From NCBI GenBank assembly GCA_914767715.1, contig OU612068.1:2854001-2918000 (forward strand): a stretch of 64,000 bases of DNA, in the 5' to 3' direction. Source of the DNA: Membranipora membranacea (lineage: Eukaryota > Bryozoa > Gymnolaemata > Cheilostomatida > Membraniporidae). Position 1 is the first letter of the stretch. Each line of letters starts with the position of its first letter. The translations under genes were made by a program, and so were the position numbers. Below are positions 1 to 11,240 of this stretch, piece by piece. Under the pieces are notes generated by a model. That model saw nothing but the letters and a program-made list of their open reading frames with translations. It was not told the DNA's origin and did no database searches.

Positions 1-3000
1 TAGAAATGTACACACATACATATGTCTATATGTATATTCGACTAAGTGTATTCGATTCTTACGTTGGCAGGTCTTTTGATCATCTCCCAGTACCATCCCA
101 CTTGGTTCCGGACAGGAGCACACTGCTACATTATCAACAACATCGCAGATATTGGAGCAGCCAGCCTTAGCACATGATTCTGCAATATCATTAAATATAT
201 ATATTATCATTAATTTGTTGTCAATCTTGCATGATAACATTGTATTTGACATCAAGAAACCTTTATCAACAAGGTGAGTTTGTTGGGGTAATACTTCTAA
301 TTAATAATTCAAATTTATTTCAATACAATCTTTTATACCCTTGATCCAAGATAACATAGTTGGCAGACTTCTCACCTATGCATGTCTTTATATCTACTGC
401 AAATATCATGTTGTCTGGACAATTACACACTTCTGTTCCACCATTATCTTCACAGACAGCTTTGAGATTATCAGCTTAAGATTCAAACAACAAATATAAT
501 TAACATACCAAACAGTGCAAGTTTAATGTATCAAATGGCTAATTTTACAAATTCAATGAGACCTGGTTATAAAAAGAAATTCTTGCATCAACAGTCATAA
601 TAGGAAACCTTTTATTTTCTTAGCTACGTCCCGTCAAATGATCTGAACAATCCACAAAGTGTTCCGTTTGGATGGCATAGTAGGCAAAGGTAGCTTAACA
701 ATACTGAGTAGTCAAATCGTTTCATTAGGGTGGACCATGTACAGCCTATTATTGATAGCATCAATTGTTTGCCTTTCTTATTGTATTTAGGATCATAAGA
801 GTTGTGGGCTGTTGTGCTACAAAGAAAAGAAAATTGAAGGATGTCTGAACTGGCTAAATATCATCATGTACTTTGATTGGTTCTATAAAATAACTTTATG
901 GTTAATCGTAGATTGATGTTCACTCACATTCACATATGCCATCCTGATTCTTAGTCGCTCCTTCTTTACATGAGCAAACAACCTCTCCTTTAGTAACCCG
1001 ACACAGTGCAAGCTCACCACAACCTCCATTATTGGTGTCACATGGAGCTACAATCAGATAATGCTTGAAAGACTCAAAACGAATCAACAGGGGAGGGGGG
1101 GGGGGTCTTCCAATTAAAACAGAAGATAGCACAGAAATAGCCCACTCATTGACAGAACTGTATCCATTCTGACTGAGTGATTTGGGAGTGATTTTGTCTA
1201 ATTGGAAGACCAAGTGAGTGATCATTTTGAGCAATGTTATAGTGATGATTTGCTATAGTAGAGCATTGCTCATTCTATTTGAGAAACACCCTCCCCAAGG
1301 ATCATCCATGATCATCACTATATGCTGATCCAATCCAAGAATGTACAGCAAGGAATTTTCCATCTTTTATAACTAACTTTGTAGGCCAGTAAGTAAAATA
1401 ATCATTGATTCATTGCTTACCTGTGCAAGTCTTTGCATCATCCCCAAGAACCATATCTTCTGGACAGGTGCAAACTGCTGCGTCATTCTGAACCTCACAA
1501 TCATTAGTACAGCCAGCACTTTCACATGGGTCTGTAAGAACATTCAATATACCATTGTGAGATTCAATCATTCATCCTATCAAACAAACTCATTCAAGTA
1601 ACCGAAGCAGCGCTTAGCGACGCAAACATTTATCACACTAATTATTTGAAAAACATACATTGAATACGTCTGATTGCCAGTACACAGATAATTATGCACA
1701 GAATTAAGTGTATATATCAATTATGAATTAAAAGTAAATAAAGAACAGGTTGTTCTAAAGTCTCAATTATGCATGTATTCATATCTTCTCCAAGTACCAT
1801 GTTCTCTGGACAAGTATAAACTGCTGTTCTTTCTCTATTTTCGCATGCATTATATTCCTACGTTTGAGCATTTAGCATAATCACATGGATCATAAGCTGC
1901 CAATTCAAATTAATTCAACAATTTATGAACAAGATTGATAAAATTTTTTAGGTAATATAAATGTGTTACTTTGACATTGCCAGATATTGATGATGTCAGA
2001 ATAAAACCACTGAATAATTCCTAGATACACTCAAGGTGAACAGCAAGTGTATCTTCAGAAGGCATGGCCACCGCACCTGTCCTCCGTTGAGGGTCGTTTG
2101 AGCGAATTGCTTATCTGATACACCAAATATGTGATACAGAGAGGATGTTTGTAACATATGAAGTAGATTATGTAACTAATTCATATACTAATCCAAAGGC
2201 AGAAATTAACAGATGACGTAATAAGATGCAAGACACCCTATGACACCATAATGACACCACAATTCATAACCTTCAGGTATGCAAATATGCATATTTTTAT
2301 CGTATATATTACTAAAGTTGCATTGTTGTTTTTTCACTCACAAAGTATATTTATTTGAATTGATTGCAAAAACAATCGGGTCTTATTGGGTCTAGTTGTG
2401 AATATCGTGTGCTTACGTTTGCAAGTCTTTGCATCATCACCAAGAACCATATCTTCTGGACAAGTACAAACTGCTTTACCATCTTCAACCTCACACATAT
2501 CAGAGCATCCAGCATCTTCACATGGGTCTGTGTAAGAATTAATAGTATGATTGAGAGATCTGTTCCAACCAAAATTATGAACAAGATTGATTAAGTTTTT
2601 TAAGTAATATAAAATGTGTTACTTTGACATTGCTAGATATTAATGATGTCAGAATAAAACCACTGATCAATTCCTAGATACACTCGAGGTGAACAGCAAG
2701 TGTATCTTCAGAAGGCATGGCCACCACACCTGTCCTCCGTTGAGGTTTGTTTGAGCAAAATTGTTATTTATCTGATACACCAAATATGTGATACAGAGAG
2801 GATGTTTGTAACATATGAAGTAAATTATGTTATTAATTCATATACTAATCCAAAGGCAGAAATTAGGGTAATGTCAAAGACCGGTCCGAATATCAACATA
2901 TCACATACCGTTGGAAAGCTGCCGAGCTACTGAAAATGAATACCTGAACAAAAACTTGATTCGATGACGTTGTGTCATTTGAAGGAGGAAATGAGGCAGA

Positions 3001-6000
3001 AAACGCTTTATTTGTCGATGTAGATGGAGGAATCAAATTGATTGCAAGAAATTTCAAAACAGGTGTAATGTATACTTAGAGATTGCGTTCATCGTAAAAT
3101 TTGATTGTCTTTGATATATGATTAGTCTAAATTGACGTTTTACGTCATATCATGCCATGCAATGCATTTTTTTGTGAAGCTGTGAAAATATGTGAAATAT
3201 CAATCATTAATTCAGAACAGATCATAGGCTTGAAACAAAATAATTTATGATTTTCTCTTAGAGTACTCTTCAAATGTCATACACATTGACTTTCAACAAA
3301 TTAGCTTGAATATTGCAATGACAGTAGACTCTCGAATACAGCTATTATCTTCCCCAACTTTGCATAACATCAAACATGCTGTCCAAATAACCATTATTGT
3401 GTCCAAACAAATTTTTTTTGAAAGTTCTCATATACGAAGCCGCTTTCATTAACCATGGTGCACACAGGAAATGCCAACAGAAATTTTCATTGCATTGAAC
3501 TTTCAAAAAAACTTTGTTGGCCACAATAATGGTCATTTTGACAGCATGTTTGACGTTATGCAAAGGCTGCAAAAATATTAGCAGTATTCCAGAGTCTACT
3601 TTCATTGCAATATGCAAGCTAATTTGTCGAAAGTCAATGTGTATGACATTTGAAGAGTACTCTAAGAGAAAATCATGAATTATTTTGTTTTGAGCTTATG
3701 ATCTGTTCTGAATTAATGATTGAAATTTCACAAATTTTCACGGCTTCAAAAAAAAATGCATTGTATGGCGTGACGTAAAAAGTCAATTTAGACTAGTCAT
3801 ATATCAAAGAAAATCAAATTTTACGATGAACGCAATCTCTAAGTGAACATTCCACCTGTTTTGAAATTTCTTGCAATTAATTTGACTCCTCCATCTACGT
3901 TGACAAATACAGCGTTTTCTGCCTCATTTCCTCCCTAAAATGACACAACGTCATCGAATCAAGTTTTCGTTCAGATATTCATTTTCAGTAGCTCGGCAGC
4001 TTTTCAAAAGTATATGATATGTTGATATTTGAATCGGTCTGTGACATTACCTTAACAGAAGACGTAATATGACCCAAGACACCTTATGACACCATAATAA
4101 CACAAAAATGCATAACCTTCGGATATGCAAATATGCTTACTTTTATCGTATATATTGCTTAAGTTGCATTGCTCTTTTTTTCACTCACAAAGTATATTTA
4201 TTTGAATTGATTGCAAAAACAATCGAGTCTTATTGTGTCTAGTTGTGAATATTGTGTGCTTACGTTTGCAAGTCTTTGCATCATCACCAAGAACCATATC
4301 TTCTGGACAACTACAAACTGCTTTACCATCTTCAACCTCACACATATCAGAGCATCCAGCATCTTCACATGGGTCTGTGTAAGAATTAATAGTATAATTG
4401 AGAGATCTGTTCAAACCAAAATTATGAACAGGATTGATAAAGTTGATTAGGTAATATAAAATGTGTTACTTTGACATTGCTAGATATTAATGCTGTCAGA
4501 ATAAAACCACTGAAAAACTCCTAGATACACTCGAGGTGAACAGCAAGTGTATCTTCAGAAGGCATGGCACCACCGCACCTCTCCTCTGTTGAGGGTCGTT
4601 TGAGCAAAATTAATGACCATCATTATACACTGATCTAATCCAAGACTTGAAGGCAATAAGTTTTCCAACTATTATAATTATTATTTTAGACCAGATTGTA
4701 AAATAATCATTGATCCATTACTTACCTGTGCAAGTCTTTGCGTCATCTCCTAGCACCATATTTTCTGGACAGGTACAAACTGCTGCGTTATTTTGAACCT
4801 CACAACCACCAGTACAGCCAGCAACATCACATGGGTCTATACAAACATTCAAATACCACTGAGAGATTTATTCAAACCCACTTGGTAACATGCATGTATT
4901 CATATTTTCCCTGTACAAGTACAAATTGATTTTACTTCTCGGTTTTCACAACCTTGCGAGCAACCGGCATCATCACATGGATTATGAGCTGCCAATTCAA
5001 ATTGAATCATCAATTTAGTTGATAAAGTTTAATCTTGCTATATATCAATCAGGTCAGAAGAACACCACTGGTATCTCATCTAACAATCTATTGAATCTGA
5101 TCATATTTTCAAGAATAATCTTTTCAGATTTTAGTTTAAACATACAGATATATATGTTTTGTCTATATTATGTATGAATCAGTGCAATTGATTCTCACAT
5201 TGGCATGTCTTTTGGTCGTCACTGATTGTAGCTCCTAATGGACATGAGCACACTGCTTCATTATCAACAACACTGCAGGTATCGGAGCAGCCAGACTCAG
5301 CACATGATTCTGAGAAAACAGTAAATAAATATGACTATTTTCATCGTTGACAAAAATAACATGGATGCATTGTTGGCACAGGGGTTGATTTTTTCAAATT
5401 ATATCAACGATGTGGTTAATTCCAGCAATCACTTCCAAAAATGTAGGCAGGTGTTACTAAAAAAGTAGGCCCTAGAAAGTAGCAATTATATCTCTATGCG
5501 AACTCGTGTTAAGCTATGTTTTAGTTTAGTTTGATAATGCGTCTTAACAAAGATGGATCACACAGGGTGCCTCGGTCAAACAGTTTTTGATTTAAGATGG
5601 GTAATTAAAGAACATAGGTGGTTGATTATTAGAACTCTCACCAATGCATGTCTTCTTATCTACTCCAAATATCATGTTGTCAGGACAAGTACAGACTTCC
5701 CGTCCACCACGAGCTCCACAATTTGTGGGATTAACAGCTGTGGATTTGAACAAGATATAAAATTATCATAACATGCTTGTATTGTGTATGAAGTAAATTT
5801 TCATGGAAAAAATTGTTTATTTCAACAAATATGTTATTGCTAAAACGAGGTATAAATAGAAAATGGTGTTTTACAGCTATAATCTAATCTACATTCTAGA
5901 CCTAGAGTAACTTTGATATTCTCAGCTATGTCAGCCATATTAACTTAATGATCTACATAGTATTTTGCAAGGTGGGAATGTAGGCTTAGGTAGCTTCACA

Positions 6001-6647
6001 AAACTTTACGATGCTAATTGATGTATCACGCTACACAAACAAACCAATGGTAACACCAGACCACATCACAGGATCTAATGGAGACTATTTAATTCGGTTA
6101 TAGAGGTTTTCGTAACCAGCAATTTATAGTGCTACAATCAATTGCAGGGTGGTGTAGTGGTTGGGATTCGAGCTTCTCAATCTGAGAGTTGCAAGTTTGA
6201 ATCCCGGTCACTACCCATGCTGCTAATGGAGGTGAGCTCTTCATATCAACCCTAGCTTATCCACCACTACCTTGTACAAGGGTGCCCTAAATAGATGAGC
6301 GGATATTATCATTGTAAGCATATTCTCATTGGCCCCACAAGGGGCACTGAATAGCAACAAAGTGTATATTATTATATATTATTATCAATATAGCAAACAA
6401 AATTACGCCCATCAATGAAAAGCTTACCTGCTGAGGCTTGGTACACCTGTACTGACACCACAATAAACAGCACTGTCAGTATAATCTGCAAAAAAATAAG
6501 TCAATACATTGCAGCGGTTTTAAAGAGGTGACTGACAAATTTACCATGTGGAAACTGTATATAGTAGTTTGATGACCAACCTTTCAGATCATGTAAATTT
6601 AATACAATATATTGTTGGCAAAAAAAACTTACCTTCTGTCGATTCAT
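1..6647 (-). CDS. Gene B (5' part): secreted EGF-repeat protein, paralogue of gene A without WSC/VWD
   Basis: Partial gene; it starts at 6647 and continues beyond the left edge. Exons in transcript order: 6633-6647 (ATG), 6428-6485, 5642-5737, 5199-5309, 4726-4836, 4264-4374, 2417-2527, 1421-1531, 928-1047, 376-474, 63-179. Each is bounded by AG/GT and every EGF exon is phase 1-1. The first two exons encode a signal peptide closely matching gene A (MNRQK, then a hydrophobic stretch ending VYQASA). The rest are 6-Cys EGF-like modules, many ending [10 protein letters not shown], plus 4-Cys variants. In gene A the signal exon joins a WSC exon; here it joins an EGF exon in the same phase. Likely an extracellular adhesive or matrix protein (inference). 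The most 3' exons (63-179, 376-474) match gene A exons 44 and 43, so the shared downstream EGF tail probably lies left of the window. Confidence 0.85.
63..5737 (-). CDS. Gene B EGF-like exon array (nine intact exons)
   Basis: 5642-5737 and 376-474 encode an unusual 4-Cys module (core [18 protein letters not shown] and [18 protein letters not shown]). 5199-5309 and 63-179 encode modules starting ESCA and containing CSxxC. 4726-4836, 4264-4374, 2417-2527 and 1421-1531 are 111-nt 6-Cys modules with spacing C-x4-C-x3-C-x8-C-x-C-x12-C. 928-1047 is a 120-nt module of the NNGGC type. All are phase 1-1, so any one can be skipped or duplicated without frameshift. Order matches the EGF region that follows the VWD half in genes A and C. 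Confidence 0.85.
1768..1890 (-). pseudogene. Decayed EGF exon in gene B
   Basis: Reverse-strand translation aligns with the 111-nt EGF exons (DPCDYAKCSNVG, then after a frame change [20 protein letters not shown]). It has a frameshift, an in-frame stop, a Cys-to-Tyr change before the CP motif, and no usable GT donor at the expected place. It sits at the equivalent position in one of three tandem units that otherwise carry intact exons (2417-2527, 4264-4374), so it is a dead copy of that exon. Confidence 0.75.
1895..4720. repeat. Tandem ~640-660 bp EGF-exon units in gene B
   Basis: The intron block containing the words ggtgaacagcaagtgtatct and ccaaaggcagaaatta recurs at about 2030-2230, 2690-2870 (continuing after the MITE at 4052) and 4535-4620. 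Each copy is associated with one EGF exon (relic 1768-1890; 2417-2527; 4264-4374). Subtracting the 1,189-bp MITE insertion gives a period near 640-660 bp. This is an exon-plus-intron tandem duplication private to gene B within the window. Confidence 0.75.
2866..4051. mobile_element. Foldback MITE (Harbinger-like), TSD TTA, in a gene B intron
   Basis: Two arms of about 590 bp, left from 2866 and right ending 4051, are inverted copies meeting near 3460. The tips read GGTAATGTCAAAGACCGG and, on the reverse, GGTAATGTCACAGACCG. The element is flanked by TTA (2863-2865 and 4052-4054). The paralogous unit near 2206-2208, and gene A/C introns near 22148 and 55609, have the uninterrupted site. A GG-start TIR and 3-bp TTA duplication fit PIF/Harbinger (family knowledge). 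No transposase frame is present; the longest internal ORF is a palindrome artefact. It interrupts the intron between exons 2417-2527 and 4264-4374. Confidence 0.85.
4890..4982 (-). pseudogene. Second decayed EGF exon in gene B
   Basis: Reverse strand reads [20 protein letters not shown] and then loses about 17 nt inside the CPENMVLGD region. This shifts frame into a TGA directly upstream of a preserved GT donor. The AG acceptor is displaced (position after the exon reads ATGAG instead of CT). It shares the derived AATACATGC end with the 1768-1890 relic, so the two are sister copies. Confidence 0.7.
6147..6385 (+). mobile_element. tRNA-derived SINE (Glu/Asp-like head)
   Basis: The first 72 nt fold like a tRNA: GGGTGGT pairs with ACTACCC as a 7-bp acceptor, an A-box-like TAGTGGTTGGG is present, and the B box reads GTTTGAATCCC. 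The anticodon arm is degenerate. A tRNA-unrelated body follows and it ends in a TATTATTATATATTATTAT-type tail. It lies in gene B intron 2. It is best read as a SINE rather than a working tRNA. Confidence 0.7.
6428..6647 (-). CDS. Gene B exons 1-2: signal peptide
   Basis: Exon 1 coding part is 6633-6647 (five codons, MNRQK, phase 0). Exon 2 is 6428-6485 (58 nt, ends phase 1) and gives IILTVLFIVVSVQVYQASA then the first base of Gly/Ala. Hydrophobic core followed by AxA is a classical signal-peptidase site. The start is chosen because gene A has the same 15-nt first coding exon and 58-nt second exon behind a matching TATA promoter. Confidence 0.88.
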
Positions 6648-6790
6648 TTTTAAGTCTGCAATGCTGCAATGATGTTGTCCTCACGACTCTAAGTGTGGTG
6701 AATGTCTGTTAGATACCCATATACTGAGCTTATATGTGACCAGGTGAGCTCAGAGGAGGTCACGTTACCGTAACCTGTTAACGTCATGGT
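6648..6790 (-). promoter_or_regulatory. Gene B core promoter and 5' UTR, conserved with gene A
   Basis: On the minus strand an ATATAAG TATA-like box lies at 6729-6735, about 82 bp before the ATG. A block ggtcacgttaccgtaac (plus-strand reading, 6759-6775) lies about 24 bp upstream of it. Gene A has the same order and spacing (TATATAAG at 41457-41464; ggtcacgctactgtaac at 41486-41502). Two paralogues retaining TATA and this block supports a real promoter; the transcription start is inferred, not seen. Confidence 0.65.
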
Positions 6791-7770
6791 TCGGTTATTA
6801 AGTTGGTGCTTAGCCAGTTATCCACTGCGGGAGACATCTGTTAACAACAAGATATCTCATACATGACAATCATCCATCCCTCTTTTTTAATATAGCCCTT
6901 ATTTCATGATTTAAACCAAACATCACAGAAGCTCAGCCTACCAATATCTACCCAATATGTTGGTAGCATTAAAAAGTATTGTGGGTGGTTGATTTCGTGC
7001 CCAGATGTTTTCCTCTGCAGCCGTCATGAAATGACTTTGGTAGACAGGCTCAGACAGACAAGCCAAAGCTGCTCAGTAGATCGAGTTCAGCTGTATATTC
7101 AGAATTGTTAGCAGCTAGGAGAGTTAGGCAGTCATTTTGGGGAAATCATTATAATTCAACATAGTATACACAAATAGTCTCAGGGAGATATTCCTCTTAC
7201 CCACTTCAGACCAATCAGTGGCCAATGTTTGGACATGCTCAGAAATCAGGATAGGACGTTTGTCACCATATAACTTGGTGAAATAGAAATTAGATTATTT
7301 TGAGAAGGGTCCAATGTGCTATTGTTAGTGGGACCTTAACCAAACCTGAACATAAATTTGATTCAAATTTTTTCGTAATGAAATAGTGGTGATTTTCACC
7401 ATAGAATCATTTTACACAATTGCTATAAAACTAATCGTGGATATTTTATCATGCCAAAGTCTAGAACATCAATAATCTTTGTCCATCTTTGTGCCTTTTA
7501 GTATCCTCCTTCTTAATAACTGAGAGAGATATGGTTCACGCCTAAATTGTTATGTGTTGACACAATTACCAAAATAAATTCAATTCAATTCAGAATGAAG
7601 CATAGATTTAATAACCACTGGTCATCTTGGACTCCCCTGAACATCTCAACAAGTCGTGCCCTATGTGAAAGATTCTCTCACTAAACTGCAGGTAGATGAA
7701 TCGCCTTATCACCAGCATTTAACAGGGTGATACATCTAACCACAAGCACTAAATTTCTTTTTGATGGTCA
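6791..7770. other. A-B spacer, proximal part: no gene; homologous to gene A upstream DNA
   Basis: No ORF or RNA recognised. At about 7665-7765 the sequence (attctctcactaaactgcag, then caccagcatttaacagggtg, then ccacaagc) aligns with 43295-43400 upstream of gene A. The upstream flanks of B and A are therefore copies of one ancestral spacer. Confidence 0.55.
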
Positions 7771-7771
7771 T

Positions 7772-7872
7772 CCCACAGCCATCATAGCCATCATAGCCAT
7801 CAATAGCCATCAATAGCCATCAATAGCCATCATAGCCATCATAGCCATCATAGCCATCACAGCCATCATAAA
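7772..7872. repeat. Minisatellite (agccatcata / agccatcaat)n
   Basis: About nine tandem copies of a 10-11 bp unit, alternating agccatcata and agccatcaat, ending in agccatcacagccatcataa. It is absent at the matching place upstream of gene A (about 43400). Confidence 0.9.
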
Positions 7873-8310
7873 TGCCTGCCCTACACCCACCTGATTGACG
7901 CATTGCGCAGAAAGCGGGAAGATGCAGAATCTTATACAGGCGGAGGCTCTGTCTCCTACGATGTTTGTTATATCAGACACTAATCTCTTTCACACCGGGC
8001 AAAAACTGAAAAATAAAGTTGAAGCATGCAAAATTTTGAGTTGAGTTAACAGGGATACTTTTACTACACGAAGTGAATATAAATTGTATTCACTAATATG
8101 TAACCACAATCGGCCTATATTTTTGTCGATAAACTGATTAGTCCACATGATTAATACAAATTGTATTCATTAATTTATTTGCCTCGTCTAGCATTACAAT
8201 GTGCACTTTGATAATTTTTACTTTCAAAATAAAGGTAGCTCTTGATAGTGGTGCGTACTATGTAAACGCTTGCATAGAAAACAGAAAACACTGACAGATC
8301 TTATTTGTCG

Positions 8311-8900
8311 CATAGATTATAAAATATGCAGATGATTTTACAATGTTTGGAAATGCCACCGCGAATTACCAGACACCACAAGACATACAGTCATCGATAG
8401 GCTTTGTATCAGGGTGGTGTAAACAGAACATGGTAGCGAATGCAAAAAAGTAAAACTTAATGCATATCAGCAACCAACGCACCCAGTCTTCCACCAGCAG
8501 TGCACCAACAGCCACTTGGAATCGAGAAACATACCCACAGTCAAATCTTCTAAATTTCTCAGGGTATCTGTTGATGAACACTTATCCTTTGATCAGCATA
8601 TCAAAGACATATGTGAAGAAATCAGACCACTAACCTATGTCCTACTTAGCCTCATCCTTAGATCAGGGATCCCTGCACAACTACTGTCTTGTATAATTTT
8701 ACATCGCTTGTATACGGCCAAAGAGCACCCATGCAATGAGCAGCTCAATAGAGACTATTACATTACTTGATAAGCTAGCAATTAAAATCATCAATCCAGA
8801 GACAGAAAAACACTATAACAGACTGCTGAATCTCGTCATCCTCCCTTTAGCAATCTATGCTAGTTCACAGCACTTGAATAATGAGAGTGGTAGGTTTACT
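8311..8900 (+). pseudogene. Degraded LINE reverse-transcriptase fragment
   Basis: Plus-strand translation gives IIKYADDFTMFG (the YADD catalytic motif of non-LTR reverse transcriptases), then a WCKQNM segment, a stop after AKK, a frameshift near 8515, and KFLRVSVDEHLSFDQHIKDI, typical of the RT C-terminal region (FLGV..D..LSF..HI). Upstream RT, endonuclease and ORF1 are missing. It is dead, and lies in the A-B spacer with no counterpart at the same point of the C-A spacer. Confidence 0.8.
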
Positions 8901-9970
8901 GATGGCTGATGGTACTGATATAATCTTGTAGATAATCTTTTATTAATTCTACGCAATATCTTGTCGTGTTATTTCACCGTAAAGTCTGAAAAGATGTTAT
9001 AAAAAACAATGGTAAGGCTCTAGAGTCAATTAGCTTGAATTAATATATATAAAATCCAAGCATACATGTATATGCGAAGTATGCAAATACAGAAAGAAAT
9101 GCAGCAAAGGAGTGTTTACCAAGAGTTTGTGTAAAAATATGGTAATAAAAGGAAAATATCGTACCTTTAGCTCCTTCCAAGTGTGTGCTTTCTTATGATG
9201 GTACGTTCTTGATTATGACTTGGAAAATTGTATCTTAAATATTCCAGTCAGAGAAAATGTAAATAATAGTATTTAAATGTGTATGCAGGGAGAAATAATA
9301 TATTACATGATTCTCCTCTGGCACCCGTTAGGTAACTGACAGAGGACCGAATTGACCCTAGACACCGAGTTCAGAGTTGGGCAACATAACAATAGGGATA
9401 CCAGGCTGACCAGTTCTCTAGACCAATCGCACGATAGCAAGAGGGCACGGAAACCAAGATAAAACGAACTCCCACCATTGTCTGAAGACTCCCACAACAC
9501 TCACTCCAAGCAGCCAGTCCTATGCCACTCCATTGTTTCCAAAATGCCAGATTTAGCAGTGTTAAGGATTAGTGAATGTCATTTTATTATGCTATGACAA
9601 CTCTGACGAACTCATTGATAGATATAATCTACCTAATTACATCTCACAATTGAAATAAAACTTCACTCAGACTTAACATAAAATCGTTATTGTTATCTTA
9701 TCAGCTATCTTTACACTCCCTCTTGGGCAATACCAACAGCAGCTGTGTCTTGATTATACTGCCTAAATGACCAGGTTCCTAAACATAGCAACAGTAGACA
9801 TACTGAGCGTCACTGCCAAAACTAAGGGAGCGAACACTTTTTTATTCCCATGTCAAAAATGAATGTGTGAAATATGTAAAACGAAAATTTTTTACGTTCA
9901 TTTTTATGTTATTTATTTCTTTTTTAATCCGAGAGGCCAACAAAATGCAAGTTTTATGCATTTTATCATT
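8901..9970. other. Spacer with nothing recognised
   Basis: AT-rich DNA between the LINE fragment and the direct repeats. Small ORFs (for example 9303-9500) have no recognisable motif, and no splice or RNA structure was seen. It lies in the inserted part of the A-B spacer that has no visible match in the C-A spacer. Confidence 0.4.
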
Positions 9971-9971
9971 T

Positions 9972-10262
9972 TTTTTCCTCATGACAATTATTGTTACACA
10001 ATCAAATGGCTGCACTTTTACAAATTGCTTTATACTTTTATTTACGCAATGCGTGAAATAGACTTCAGGTATAAAGAACAAATTTCATTCATGGCAATAA
10101 AAGTTTTGGCGAAGAATAGGACGCCGACGGGTTGGTGAATGCCGTTTAACCCCAGCTGTGACCGTTTGAATTTTGGGTGATGGTTAGTCACACGCGCCAA
10201 GATAAGTCTCCAAACGCAAACAGAAATCTCGAGATCGTGAGGATGATCGGTCTAAATCTGTG
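9972..10262 (+). repeat. Direct repeat, copy 1 (~290 bp)
   Basis: Begins at ctcatgacaattattg and runs through gaagaataggacgccgacgg to gatcggtctaaatctgtg. A second copy at 10603-10892 differs at only scattered positions. Small ORFs across it are not conserved as protein between copies. Confidence 0.85.
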
Positions 10263-10602
10263 TAAGCGTTGGTCTCTAAATCGAAAAATTGAGTGCTCTA
10301 CTGTAGCAAGTAATCCTGTGGCACTCTTCTCACACGTTCTACAACTATACAAGGTGATCGAAGGGGGGGGGATGGAGGGTTTCAAAAACTCGAGAGTACA
10401 ATGCTACCTTGTCTGAGGCAAAGAAAGGAAAGGAAAGCTAATGACCTTTGCCCCACATTAAATATCCTGATGTTCAGCCAATCAGAATTCGGAGTTGCTT
10501 CAACAACCAAGCTGTGAGGAAAGCCTCATTAACCATGAGAAGCCAACTCATAAATACACAAACAATTTTAATCTAAAAAATCAATTTCTTACAAAATGGT
10601 AA

Positions 10603-10892
10603 TTTTTTCTCATGTCAATTATTGCTACACAATCAAATGGCTGCACTTTTACAAAATGTTTATACTTTTATTTACGCAATGCGTGAAATAGACTTCAGGT
10701 ATAAAGAACAAATTTCATTCATGGCAATAAAAGTTTTGCCGAAGAATAGGACGCCGACGGGTTGGTGAATGCCGATCCACCCCAGCTGTGACTGTTTGAA
10801 TTTTGGGTGACGGTTAGTCACACGCTCCAAGATTAGTCTCCAAACGCAAACAGAAATCTCCAGATCGTGAGGATGATGGGTCTAAATCCGTG
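10603..10892 (+). repeat. Direct repeat, copy 2 (~290 bp)
   Basis: Same sequence and orientation as 9972-10262, offset by about 630 bp. The 340-bp interval between them contains a poly-G tract (10362-10370). The copy ends about 120 bp before the tyrosine-recombinase fragment, so both repeats may belong to one mobile element. Confidence 0.85.
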
Positions 10893-11012
10893 ATACAAGG
10901 GCAAGATAAAGGGGAAAAATTTCCCCATAAAATCTTAAGGCTGTTTATTGTTTTGCAAATACAAGAAATTGCCCTTGATTTTTCCCAAATATCTGTATTA
11001 GTTTACATTTTG

Positions 11013-11240
11013 CTTCACATAATGTAAAAAGTTGCTGTTGCAGTTGATTTCCAGCCTCCTTTGGCACAAAGGGTTGCATCAGCCATGCCAATCGAGGAAT
11101 AGAAACTAGCACCACCACGTCGAAAGCCATGGGGCGTAAAATGCTCAGCGGCTCCACAATGCAAAATGCACCGACGTAGATAATTTGCGATGGTGGAGGC
11201 AGACAAATCAAAAAAACTGGTCCTCTGAATTCAATGTATG
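11013..11240 (-). pseudogene. Tyrosine recombinase C-terminal fragment (DIRS/Ngaro/Crypton-like)
   Basis: Minus-strand frame reads TIANYLRRC, then FTPHGFRRGGASFYSS, then CAKGGWKSTATATFY and a stop. This has the order of the tyrosine-recombinase C-terminal box: HxxR (HGFR), a GxW in place of the second His, and a terminal Tyr. The N-terminal part and first Arg are missing. The family (YR retrotransposon, Crypton or related) cannot be decided from this piece. Confidence 0.65.

Noticed and set aside
3345-3617. Minus-strand ORF of 90 codons
   Set aside because: Lies across the centre of the foldback MITE and arises from the palindrome.
6147-6218. Possible functional tRNA
   Set aside because: Acceptor and T arm fold, but the anticodon arm is degenerate and a SINE body with a repeat tail follows.
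7772-7872. Possible regulatory repeat array
   Set aside because: Simple minisatellite with imperfect 10-11 bp units and no counterpart upstream of gene A.
10177-10416. Plus-strand 79-codon ORF
   Set aside because: Begins in the direct repeat; the second copy of the repeat does not keep the frame downstream.
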